Below, piece by piece: positions 23,685 to 30,263 of a DNA stretch of 64,000 bases. Positions within the stretch are counted from its first letter, which is position 1; the number at the start of each line of letters is the position of its first letter. The stretch lies in IMG/VR virus record IMGVR_UViG_3300020419_001305, positions 1 through 64,000 of that record. One strand, written 5' to 3'. Made by a program: the position numbers and the translations under genes. The notes under the pieces are model-generated. The model had not been told where the DNA came from, did not search any database, and saw only the letters and a list, made by a program, of their open reading frames with translations. Source of the DNA: a virus.

Positions 23685-24099
23685 GTTTTACCGACAGTTG
23701 TATAAAGTCACCTAGAAAGTCAAAGTGGTTAGCTAATTTGCCAAACAGTTCTGGGTGTAATACTTCTGACACACTTTCGTAACTAGACTTACCTATTTGC
23801 GTATAATAATTTTTGTTTAATCCATAACGACTACCATAGTTGGGAAAAACTCCACGAACGAATAAACAAGTATCGCCTAAAGTCTTAGCATCATACTTGC
23901 TTTGTTCTTGTAGTGTCAAGTAGCAAATAGCAAAAGTTTTTTCAGGAACAAAGTTTGGTTTATCAATGAAAGAAGCCAATAGCATTACGATGTAAGACTC
24001 AATCTCAACAGGGAGATCGTAACCCGACTTACATTGTGTTTCTTTTACTACATTGTAAAAGGCCGAAGAGTAAGCATCTTCCATAAAAATATTTACCAT
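23653..24099 (-). CDS. conserved hypothetical protein
   Basis: 148 residues if started at ATG 24099; ATG 24084 is an alternative. The open frame up to 24162 would run antisense through the tRNA-Trp and its promoter and is rejected. ETFCLFVRG-like text here reads LGDTCLFVRGVFPNYGSRYGLNKNYY followed by IGKSSYESV, a pattern I recall from a bacterial family of unknown function. No RBS is strong. It converges with the small lipoprotein gene. Confidence 0.7.
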   Translation of the reverse strand: MVNIFMEDAYSSAFYNVVKETQCKSGYDLPVEIESYIVMLLASFIDKPNFVPEKTFAICYLTLQEQSKYDAKTLGDTCLFVRGVFPNYGSRYGLNKNYYTQIGKSSYESVSEVLHPELFGKLANHFDFLGDFIQLSVKPNSSFDLKSL

Positions 24100-24105
24100 T
24101 TTTTC

Positions 24106-24134
24106 TTGACAAGTAATAAAAAGTTTGTTAGTAT
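24106..24134 (+). promoter_or_regulatory. sigma70-type promoter of tRNA-Trp
   Basis: TTGACA (24106-24111), 17-bp spacer, TAGTAT (24129-24134), about 20 nt before the tRNA. Confidence 0.65.
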
Positions 24135-24153
24135 GCAATAAATTAACAAGAAT

Positions 24154-24227
24154 AGGGGACAAGTGTTACGGTAGCACGGCTGGCTCCAACCCAGCAAGAC
24201 AGGGTTCAATTCCTTGGTCCTCTGCCA
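24154..24227 (+). tRNA. tRNA-Trp (CCA)
   Basis: 74 nt with encoded CCA. Acceptor AGGGGAC/GTCCTCT, D-arm GTGT/GCAC, anticodon arm GCTGG-CTCCAAC-CCAGC with anticodon CCA, T-arm CAGGG-TTCAATT-CCTTG, discriminator G73 as in bacterial tRNA-Trp. Two oddities: position 8 is A rather than the nearly universal U, and the acceptor has a G3:U70 pair, normally an alanine determinant. Confidence 0.9.
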
Positions 24228-24249
24228 GAGTAAAGAGTAAATAGAAAGT

Positions 24250-24735
24250 ATGAAAATTTTTCAAAAAAAGATAGACGATTTTTTCAAATGGGTAAAAGGC
24301 ACTGAACTTGTAATATTGGAAGATATAGATGTTACAGAAGATCCAGTTAGACCTGAGCTTAGTCTAGAATGGCGAAAGGAATACAACCGACAAATATTTG
24401 GTTTAAAGTACGAAGACAATATTGAGGGTGTAGTCTGTGTTGCTTATACCAAAGGTGTACCACATAGTGTTAGGGAACTTGAACTCATGAGTGAAAATGC
24501 CAGTATGAAAAACGATGCTGATACAGCCGTGGCTTATACAGTTTGGTCTAGAAAACGTGGAGCAGGCAAGGAGATTATTCATAAATTATCCGAACATGCC
24601 CAAAAAAATCCAGAGCTAAAACGTATGGTGACATTATCACCCTTGACTCCTATGGCTACACATTTTCACATCAGAAATGGTGCTAAATTGATCCAACATA
24701 ACCCGGATACTCAAAATTTTGAATACAAACTGTAA
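24250..24735 (+). CDS. GNAT-like acetyltransferase fold protein
   Basis: 161 residues. AVAYTVWSRKRGAGKEIIHKL resembles the acetyl-CoA-binding region (R-x-x-G-x-G) of GNAT proteins, followed by TLSPLTPMATHFHIRNGAKLI, which fits the C-terminal strands of the fold. The substrate is unknown. It begins 22 nt after the tRNA and could share its transcript. Family assignment is moderately sure. Confidence 0.65.
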   Translation: MKIFQKKIDDFFKWVKGTELVILEDIDVTEDPVRPELSLEWRKEYNRQIFGLKYEDNIEGVVCVAYTKGVPHSVRELELMSENASMKNDADTAVAYTVWSRKRGAGKEIIHKLSEHAQKNPELKRMVTLSPLTPMATHFHIRNGAKLIQHNPDTQNFEYKL

Positions 24736-24805
24736 ATTTGGCTGATCGGCTCAAATTATCTACAATTAAGTATAGTTTTAATGGGCAGATCTCCCACCAA
24801 AAAAG

Positions 24806-24834
24806 TTGACAAACTGATTAAATATTGTTATAAT
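24806..24834 (+). promoter_or_regulatory. consensus sigma70 promoter
   Basis: TTGACA (24806-24811), 17-bp spacer, TATAAT (24829-24834). A perfect match to consensus, upstream of the SprT-like gene. Confidence 0.85.
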
Positions 24835-24863
24835 TAATTACATTATTCATAGCGGAGATCAAA

Positions 24864-25349
24864 ATGCTTATTACAACTAGAGGCGGTTCAAAAACACAGA
24901 AAAAATATGTCAAAAGCATGGCAGATTTTTGCGGACAAAAGCTTCTAGGTTCGAGATTGTATCCAAAAATTGAACTTAGAATAGAACTTGTAAAAGACCT
25001 TATGAAAAAAGAAAAAATCTATGGTGATGCTATTTGGGAGGACGATGAACGTTATCCTAAAGAGTTCCATATCAGAGCAGATGCTTCGCAACCCTTAAGA
25101 CGTGTGTTAGAAACTATAGCACATGAAATGGTCCATGTCAAACAGTATGCTAAAGATGAATTACATGAATACACTATGAAAAAAGGACACAGATATAAGG
25201 GAAAATTCTTTTCAGACAAATTGGATTACTGGGACGAACCTTGGGAGATAGAAGCTCATGGTAGAGAAACTGGTTTATTTGTACGTTGGGCTGAAAAAAA
25301 CAAACTTGGTAAAAGAAAATGGACCCAAGATCCTGGAGAAGCACAATAA
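24864..25349 (+). CDS. SprT-like zinc metallopeptidase family protein
   Basis: 161 residues. TIAHEMVHVKQY holds the HExxH zinc site (residues 87-91), within the layout of the SprT-like domain; WEIEAHGRETGLF supplies a downstream Glu/His candidate ligand. Such proteins are common in T4-like marine phages. In SPRTN-type enzymes the domain removes DNA-protein crosslinks; the role here is unknown. The promoter is a perfect consensus. Confidence 0.8.
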   Translation: MLITTRGGSKTQKKYVKSMADFCGQKLLGSRLYPKIELRIELVKDLMKKEKIYGDAIWEDDERYPKEFHIRADASQPLRRVLETIAHEMVHVKQYAKDELHEYTMKKGHRYKGKFFSDKLDYWDEPWEIEAHGRETGLFVRWAEKNKLGKRKWTQDPGEAQ

Positions 25350-25354
25350 CAAGC

Positions 25355-25447
25355 ATGGATATTCTTCTTGCTTTACTTCCTTTAATTGGCATATACGGAT
25401 TTATAATTTGGTTGTTATTAATGTGGAACAACGAAAAAATCTCTTGA
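25355..25447 (+). CDS. putative 30-residue membrane peptide
   Basis: Short frame immediately after the SprT-like gene encoding a single hydrophobic helix (ILLALLPLIGIYGFIIWLLL) with a polar C-terminus (MWNNEKIS). The ribosome-binding site is weak. Its stop overlaps the next promoter. It may be a real micropeptide or chance. Confidence 0.35.
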   Translation: MDILLALLPLIGIYGFIIWLLLMWNNEKIS

Positions 25448-25472
25448 CAAATTAGCTTTTCTTTGTTATATT
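25444..25472 (+). promoter_or_regulatory. sigma70-type promoter
   Basis: TTGACA (25444-25449), 17-bp spacer, TATATT (25467-25472), upstream of the gene at 25506. Confidence 0.75.
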
Positions 25473-25505
25473 AGTAGTATGACATTTTTAACAAAAGAGG
25501 CAACA

Positions 25506-26192
25506 ATGACCAAGGCAATCCAAACCCAAACTGCTCTGGCTGTAGCATTTATGGCTGATAGACTTAATGAAGGCTACATTAGAGAAACAAGAAGATTCTC
25601 TGAAGACGTTCCTACACAGTTTGCTAATAAAGAAATAGTAAAATTTTATTTCACAGAATCAGATAACTTTACACCAGAAGATTTTGTAAAAGCTATTCCC
25701 ACTGATGAGGACTTTGATAACGTTGATTTAGCATTAAAACATTTCAAAAGATATACTTTGGAACTTTTAGGTAACACACTATCTGATTTTCAAAAACAAG
25801 TATTCAATTCTATTCAAGGTCCAACTGTCCATAAAGGTACACTAGGGTTAGTATCATATGTTCCTGAACTTATTCGTAGAGAATTACAAGACGCAAAATT
25901 AAAAAAAATGCTTAGAACAGAATATCGTGAAAGCATCGCATTAGGAAAGTACGGTGAAAAATGTACAGGTAACCTAAAAATTATCGATGCTCGTTGGTCT
26001 AAGAATTGGGAAAGCTATAATTATACCGCAGACTTTGGAGGCAACATAGTAAGTTTCATGAACAAAGAAAAGTTAGATATTGGACAAAGAATTAATTTTA
26101 AAGCTAAAATAAAAGCACACCAAAGAAACAAATTCTTTGACATTCCGGAAACTAGATTAAACTATATGAGAAAAATGAAAGATGCCAGATAA
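25506..26192 (+). CDS. hypothetical protein
   Basis: 228 residues from ATG 25506, which follows AAAAGAGGCAAC; the frame is open from 25479, at the predicted transcription start. Charged and soluble, mostly helical at first, then beta-rich in the last 80 residues (GQRINFKAKIKAHQRNKFFD looks like an OB-type strand pair). No family recognised. Its stop overlaps the start of the kinase-like gene. Confidence 0.7.
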   Translation: MTKAIQTQTALAVAFMADRLNEGYIRETRRFSEDVPTQFANKEIVKFYFTESDNFTPEDFVKAIPTDEDFDNVDLALKHFKRYTLELLGNTLSDFQKQVFNSIQGPTVHKGTLGLVSYVPELIRRELQDAKLKKMLRTEYRESIALGKYGEKCTGNLKIIDARWSKNWESYNYTADFGGNIVSFMNKEKLDIGQRINFKAKIKAHQRNKFFDIPETRLNYMRKMKDAR

Positions 26193-26676
26193 CATCAAGG
26201 TAATAACAAATAATGTTATACAAAAAGATTCATGGAGACACGACTTACAAGGAAAATGGTTTGATACCTATTCTAAATTATCACACCTAGAACCAATGCT
26301 GGTTAATATACATCAACTCCAAAAAAATATTATTATAATGGAAAACTTAAAAATCAGCCACCAATTTACATATCGATCATTCTTAGACAATATGGGATCA
26401 AATGAAACTAACATTAACCAAAATTTTATATCCAATTTATTCTCTTTAATTAAAAACTTGTGTATATTCGCTGAAAAGTATAACTTTTTTCACAATGACT
26501 TAAACAATGCGAATATACTGATAGATAATAAGGGAAACATAAAACTTATAGATCCTGACTCCTTTGTCTTTATTGATAAGTTTGAGAGATATAGATGTCA
26601 ATGGAAATATACACAAATAACAAAAGAATTTTTTGATGCTTTTTTTGAAAGGAAATATCATGAGACCTATGTATGA
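26182..26676 (+). CDS. miniature protein-kinase-like protein
   Basis: 164 residues. FFHNDLNNANILID carries a catalytic-loop pattern (Asp106 and Asn111 of HxDLxxxN), and GNIKLIDPDSFVF an Asp-containing metal-binding motif in place of DFG (Asp124), as in RIO, APH and lipopolysaccharide kinases. Residues 50-58 (IIIMENLKI) resemble a hinge. The Gly-rich loop and most of the N-lobe are missing, and the C-lobe is cut short after the activation region. It may be a very compact kinase or a pseudokinase. The start overlaps the preceding stop. Confidence 0.68.
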   Translation: MPDNIKVITNNVIQKDSWRHDLQGKWFDTYSKLSHLEPMLVNIHQLQKNIIIMENLKISHQFTYRSFLDNMGSNETNINQNFISNLFSLIKNLCIFAEKYNFFHNDLNNANILIDNKGNIKLIDPDSFVFIDKFERYRCQWKYTQITKEFFDAFFERKYHETYV

Positions 26677-26893
26677 TAATAAATGTATGGTAACCTGTAC
26701 AGATAACGACAAAGTGGCAGAAGCTGAAGTAGACCATTTAATTGATAAAGACAGACTTACAATCTTTCTTGCCCAAAATAAGATCCATATGAAATATAAC
26801 GGAAGTGTTTATGTTGGCAATCAGTTTGGTTATGAATTTACAACAAAAGGGCCAGTAGAATTAACAAAGATGAAAGGAAGAGGCGATGCCTAA
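26660..26893 (+). CDS. hypothetical protein
   Basis: 77 residues from ATG 26660, placed after GAAAGGAAAT; the frame is open from 26633. Small, beta-rich ([22 protein letters not shown]). No family recognised. It overlaps the kinase-like gene at its start and clpP at its end, so expression is coupled to clpP. Confidence 0.7.
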   Translation: MRPMYDNKCMVTCTDNDKVAEAEVDHLIDKDRLTIFLAQNKIHMKYNGSVYVGNQFGYEFTTKGPVELTKMKGRGDA

Positions 26894-27470
26894 TTTAGTA
26901 CCAGTAATTATTGAGAAAGAAGCAAGAGGAGAAAGAAGCTACGATATCTATAGTAGGCTTCTTAAGGATAGAATCATTATGTTAGACACAGATGTTAATA
27001 GCACCAGTGCCAGTTTAATTGTAGCCCAGATGTTATTCTTGGAATCAACTAACCCAGGCAAGCCTATTAATTTTTATATTAATTCGCCAGGAGGTAGTGT
27101 TACGGCAGGTATGAGTATATACGACACAATGCAATTTATTAAATCACCTATTCATACAACTGTGATGGGTATAGCGGCGAGCATGGGAAGTTTCCTAGCA
27201 ATGGCCGGTGAAAAAGGTAAAAGAGCAATTCTTCCACATGCTAGACATATGATACATCAACCAAGCGGTGGTGCGTCAGGGCAGGCAAGTGATGTAGAAA
27301 TAAGATATAAAGAATTACAATATTGGAAAGAAACACTTACAGATATCTACGTAACACACACAGGTTTAGATAGAGAAAAAGTTGCCAAAGACATGGATAG
27401 AGATTTCTTTATGAGTGCGAAAGAATCGATAGAATATAATTTAGCTGATTTTATAGCAGAGAAAAAATAA
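26886..27470 (+). CDS. clpP: ClpP-type serine protease subunit
   Basis: 194 residues, the length of mature-plus-short-leader ClpP. The catalytic triad is intact: Ser99 in [14 protein letters not shown], His124 in [18 protein letters not shown] and Asp173 in [32 protein letters not shown] is the family hallmark. It forms a tetradecameric chamber with ClpX or ClpA from the host. It pairs functionally with phage clpS and the tmRNA tag. The N-terminal loops that contact ClpX ([20 protein letters not shown]) are conserved. It overlaps both neighbours. Confidence 0.95.
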   Translation: MPNLVPVIIEKEARGERSYDIYSRLLKDRIIMLDTDVNSTSASLIVAQMLFLESTNPGKPINFYINSPGGSVTAGMSIYDTMQFIKSPIHTTVMGIAASMGSFLAMAGEKGKRAILPHARHMIHQPSGGASGQASDVEIRYKELQYWKETLTDIYVTHTGLDREKVAKDMDRDFFMSAKESIEYNLADFIAEKK

Positions 27471-27901
27471 TGAAGATAATGGTAGATTTAAATAAAATTA
27501 ACAGTGGCTTACATTGGACTACTTTGTATAGTGAAAAAATATTATTAGCTATAATAGGTATGTTAACAATGTTAGCGGCAGGAATGGATATCTATAAGAT
27601 GGTAATAGACTTAAAGGTCACTCTTGCTGATTTATTTTTACTTTTTATCTATGCTGAGATTATCGGCATGGTAGGAGCATTTTATATCAGTAACAGAATA
27701 CCTGTCACGTTACCTATTGTCATTGCCATGACGGCATTGTGTAGGCTAATTGTGTTACACAGTAAAGATGCTGATCCATGGGTGCTTATCGCAGAAGCAG
27801 GTGCTATATTAGTATTAGGCGGAGCCGCTTATATAATGAGTTACAAGGACAAATTAAGTTTAGAAAAAGAACAGTTAAGGAAACAAAATGAATCTAGTTA
27901 A
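27470..27901 (+). CDS. PsiE-like membrane protein
   Basis: 143 residues with four transmembrane helices. The middle (LFLLFIYAEIIGMVGAFYI then RIPVTLPIVIAMTALCRLIVL) matches the PsiE family of phosphate-starvation-inducible inner-membrane proteins of unknown mechanism. It starts in the clpP stop codon and overlaps the next gene. It fits with marine phage interest in phosphate stress, but the function is unknown. Confidence 0.75.
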   Translation: MKIMVDLNKINSGLHWTTLYSEKILLAIIGMLTMLAAGMDIYKMVIDLKVTLADLFLLFIYAEIIGMVGAFYISNRIPVTLPIVIAMTALCRLIVLHSKDADPWVLIAEAGAILVLGGAAYIMSYKDKLSLEKEQLRKQNESS

Positions 27902-28175
27902 AGAAAAAGTTGCTGAAATGAAGGGTATACCTGAAGAAAAGGAACTCGTCGAAGCATTACAAAAAGCAATATTTGAAATTACGTTTAATAAGTTGGACGG
28001 CGAAGAAAGAATTATGACATGTACGAAACTTACAGATATGATTCCAGAAGATAAAAGACCAAAGACAGATAAACCTGCTAAAGAAGGCACTATTACTGTT
28101 TGGGATATTAAAGCTGACGGATGGCGAAGTTTTCGATACGATCGTGTTACAAAGGCAGTAGCATGTGTGTTCTAA
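27888..28175 (+). CDS. small SH3-barrel-like protein (DUF2693-like)
   Basis: 95 residues. FEITFNKLDGEERIMTCTKL and TITVWDIKADGWRSFRYDRV resemble the small beta-barrel protein family DUF2693 of phages, in which the phrase WRSFR is common. Function unknown. It overlaps the PsiE-like gene by 14 nt and ends just before tRNA-Arg. Confidence 0.7.
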   Translation: MNLVKEKVAEMKGIPEEKELVEALQKAIFEITFNKLDGEERIMTCTKLTDMIPEDKRPKTDKPAKEGTITVWDIKADGWRSFRYDRVTKAVACVF

Positions 28176-28178
28176 AGA

Positions 28179-28255
28179 CTTCTCGTAGCTCAGCTGGATA
28201 GAGCGTCGGTTTGCGGAACCGAAGGCCACAGGTTCGAATCCTGTCGAGAAGGCCA
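28179..28255 (+). tRNA. tRNA-Arg (GCG)
   Basis: 77 nt with encoded CCA. Acceptor CTTCTCG/CGAGAAG is perfect, D-arm GCTC/GAGC with A20 (an arginine determinant), anticodon arm TCGGT-TTGCGGA-ACCGA giving anticodon GCG, T-arm ACAGG-TTCGAAT-CCTGT, discriminator G. It would read CGC and CGU. Bacteria normally use ACG for these codons, so the anticodon is unusual. Confidence 0.95.
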
Positions 28256-28271
28256 AAAAGAAGGAGGTAAA

Positions 28272-28523
28272 ATGAGCGATAAAGACTTTTCAGGAAACTT
28301 AATTAGAATATCTATGCTGGAAAAAGAAATAGAATATGCTAAGAGTCAATTACAACCACATGACACGGGACATATTTACACCGCGATTAGTTGGTTGGAA
28401 CATAGAATAAATGAGCTCAAAGGTATAGATGAAGATAACGAAGACTATTCATATACTGAGCAACATATTCAACAACAAAAAGATCCTAGACATAATCAGT
28501 CGGCTTTCAAAGGAAATAGATAA
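28272..28523 (+). CDS. hypothetical protein
   Basis: 83 residues, preceded by AAGGAGG. Mostly helical, HDTGHIYTAISWLEHRINELK in the centre. I recall small cyanophage proteins with the same DTGHIYTAI-type core. Function unknown. It abuts the downstream oxygenase gene (overlapping TAATG). Confidence 0.72.
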   Translation: MSDKDFSGNLIRISMLEKEIEYAKSQLQPHDTGHIYTAISWLEHRINELKGIDEDNEDYSYTEQHIQQQKDPRHNQSAFKGNR

Positions 28524-29107
28524 TGGAATATCTTAGTCTCTTTCCTACCCTTATAGGGACTTTTAATCTTAAAGAAGTTGATAACGATATCTTAATTAAA
28601 AAGATGGAGATGTCAGGCAATGTTCAACACGGACTTATAGAAAACGGAGTCAGTAGTTATGTAGGCGGAGAAGATTGTTTTCTTACTAGACTAGGAGTAT
28701 CAGATTTAAAAAATAGTATTAAAACAAAAATTAATGAATATTGTTTCCAATCAGGCATAGCACCTAATTTTATTATAAACAGTTGGGCTAATGTCATTGG
28801 ACAATCAGGATATGTAAAAAGACATAGACATGAAAAATCTATTCTCAGCGGAGCATACTATCCAACGAATAGTAATGCTAATTTAATACTTGAGAATCCT
28901 AATACAAACTTTCAAATGACACAAACGAACGTTAACGAAACAATATTTAATTGTGACAAAGTTACAATAAAACCAGAGGCAGGCAAATTAGTAATTTGGC
29001 CTAGCTACATATATCATTCAACCGAGAATAACAGTGATGAAAAAAGATATACAGTAAGTTTCAATACTTTAGATGAATCTTACAAAATTGCAATAAATAG
29101 ACAGTAA
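28523..29107 (+). CDS. 2OG-Fe(II) oxygenase family protein
   Basis: 194 residues. FPTLIGTFNL at the start, KRHRHEKSILSGAYYP (iron ligands), WPSYIYHSTENN (distal His) and KRYTVSFNTL (2-oxoglutarate Arg) match the 2OG-FeII_Oxy_5 type and parallel the protein at 15370. Target unknown; proteins of this type are numerous in T4-like marine phages. Confidence 0.83.
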   Translation: MEYLSLFPTLIGTFNLKEVDNDILIKKMEMSGNVQHGLIENGVSSYVGGEDCFLTRLGVSDLKNSIKTKINEYCFQSGIAPNFIINSWANVIGQSGYVKRHRHEKSILSGAYYPTNSNANLILENPNTNFQMTQTNVNETIFNCDKVTIKPEAGKLVIWPSYIYHSTENNSDEKRYTVSFNTLDESYKIAINRQ

Positions 29108-29133
29108 AATTTTTTTCAGTAAAGGAGTAAATT

Positions 29134-29334
29134 ATGATAACAGGATTTATAGTCTTGGTCACGGCTTTGTGGTCAATGGATAACGCAGAATATATAGACA
29201 CAATGAACAACCAACTTGCTAAAGGTTTCAGTTGGGAACAAATAGAGTGTAGAGCTCCTACGCCAGGAGTACCACATATTGCTTTAGAGAGTCCTCTAGG
29301 CAATAAGTACGTCTGTAATAAACTTACAAAGTAA
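29134..29334 (+). CDS. small secreted-like hypothetical protein
   Basis: 66 residues, AAAGGAG RBS. A short hydrophobic start (ITGFIVLVTALWSM) precedes a soluble part with two cysteines (IECRAPTP, KYVCNKL). Same layout as the proteins at 8588, 8887 and 31709. The stop lies one base before tRNA-Thr. Confidence 0.65.
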   Translation: MITGFIVLVTALWSMDNAEYIDTMNNQLAKGFSWEQIECRAPTPGVPHIALESPLGNKYVCNKLTK

Positions 29335-29335
29335 T

Positions 29336-29411
29336 GCTGGCATAGCTCAGCTGGTAGAGCAACTGATTTGTAATCAGTAGGTCCGCGGTTCGAATCCGTG
29401 TGCCAGCACCA
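29336..29411 (+). tRNA. tRNA-Thr (TGT)
   Basis: 76 nt with encoded CCA. Acceptor GCTGGCA/TGCCAGC, D-arm GCTC/GAGC, anticodon arm ACTGA-TTTGTAA-TCAGT with anticodon TGT (reads ACA, a codon favoured in AT-rich genes), T-arm CGCGG-TTCGAAT-CCGTG, discriminator A. It starts one base after a stop codon, so it is probably processed from an mRNA. Confidence 0.96.
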
Positions 29412-29415
29412 TTAC

Positions 29416-29634
29416 CTAATGATCGTATATATCTGGCCCGTCTTTGACTTTGACAGGTTTACAATAAGCAGTGACTCTGTGCTCAGGTGGTACTAGGCTA
29501 CTGTAACTATAGTTTCCATATTGTCTTGGAATACGTTTGGCATAATATTGGCAAACATCTATACTTCTAAATATCATAGCATTAGGTAGTTGAGCTTCTC
29601 CTATTATCACTACTAACAGGAAAGCATGTATCAT
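29416..29634 (-). CDS. small secreted-like hypothetical protein
   Basis: 72 residues reading leftward toward tRNA-Thr. A short hydrophobic N-terminus (IHAFLLVVIIGEA) and two cysteines (DVCQYY, AYCKPV) put it in the same informal group as 29134 and 31709. Its ATG overlaps the stop of the upstream leftward gene. Function unknown. Confidence 0.65.
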   Translation of the reverse strand: MIHAFLLVVIIGEAQLPNAMIFRSIDVCQYYAKRIPRQYGNYSYSSLVPPEHRVTAYCKPVKVKDGPDIYDH

Positions 29635-30158
29635 TAATATCCTCTATTCATGTAAAGGTAAATTACACCTACAAAAAATCCTGCTATTGCTAAACATAAG
29701 ATTCCTATCATTATTATTTCTATAAATTTTTGCCTGCGTTCTTCTTGAGCATATATTGCGGCTTGACGTTTCTTTCTTATGTCTCCTTCAGTCGCTAATA
29801 ACTCGTCCCAAGCAGATAATCCTCTTGTCATAATAATAATCTGTTTCAGTTGGTCTCGCATATCATCAGCTTTTTTTCTAGCCATAAAAATAGTCATTGC
29901 TTCTTCTTCTACAGATCCAGATTGAAAAAGTTTTTTAAATAATGGAGGTTTCTTGTTATATTCTTCTGCTTTTTTGATATCACTTACAGCACCCATCCAA
30001 CGTCCGAGATCACCTGCCATAGACTCTATGTCTCGGCCGACTGAAAATCCTGCTTTGATTGTGTTGAAAGCGGCGGTGGCCCCTGCCAATGCGGTTATTG
30101 GATCTATCAAGATATTAGCCCTTATTCTGTAACCTGTGGCCCTACTTTGGGTCTTCAT
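29634..30158 (-). CDS. membrane-anchored conserved phage protein
   Basis: 174 residues reading leftward. IDPITALAGATAAFNTIKAGF then GRDIESMAGDLGRWMGAVSDI form a helical N-terminal part, a charged coil follows, and a C-terminal transmembrane segment (IEIIMIGILCLAIAGFFVGVIYLY). I recall close relatives in T4-like cyanophages beginning at the MDPI segment, so the true start could be a TTG 17 codons downstream. A late-type box sits 2 nt before the ATG. Confidence 0.8.
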   Translation of the reverse strand: MKTQSRATGYRIRANILIDPITALAGATAAFNTIKAGFSVGRDIESMAGDLGRWMGAVSDIKKAEEYNKKPPLFKKLFQSGSVEEEAMTIFMARKKADDMRDQLKQIIIMTRGLSAWDELLATEGDIRKKRQAAIYAQEERRQKFIEIIMIGILCLAIAGFFVGVIYLYMNRGY

Positions 30159-30160
30159 TA

Positions 30161-30167
30161 TATTTAT
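30161..30167 (-). promoter_or_regulatory. late-promoter-like box ATAAATA (leftward)
   Basis: Minus-strand ATAAATA only 2 nt before the annotated ATG of the leftward gene. Either the transcript is leaderless or translation starts further in. Confidence 0.45.
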
Positions 30168-30205
30168 ATGATAACCGTTTTGGTAAAGTAAGCATAAAAT
30201 AATGG

Positions 30206-30234
30206 TTGACTAATTAAGTGCAAGGTGTTATTAT
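30206..30234 (+). promoter_or_regulatory. sigma70-type promoter of DNA ligase
   Basis: TTGACT (30206-30211), 17-bp spacer, TATTAT (30229-30234), 30 nt before the ligase start. Confidence 0.75.
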
Positions 30235-30263
30235 AAGTAATAATTAAATATTGAGAGGCACAA

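Noticed and set aside
24100-24162. N-terminal extension of the leftward gene ending at 23653
   Set aside because: It would be antisense to the tRNA-Trp and its promoter; internal ATGs at 24099 and 24084 fit better.
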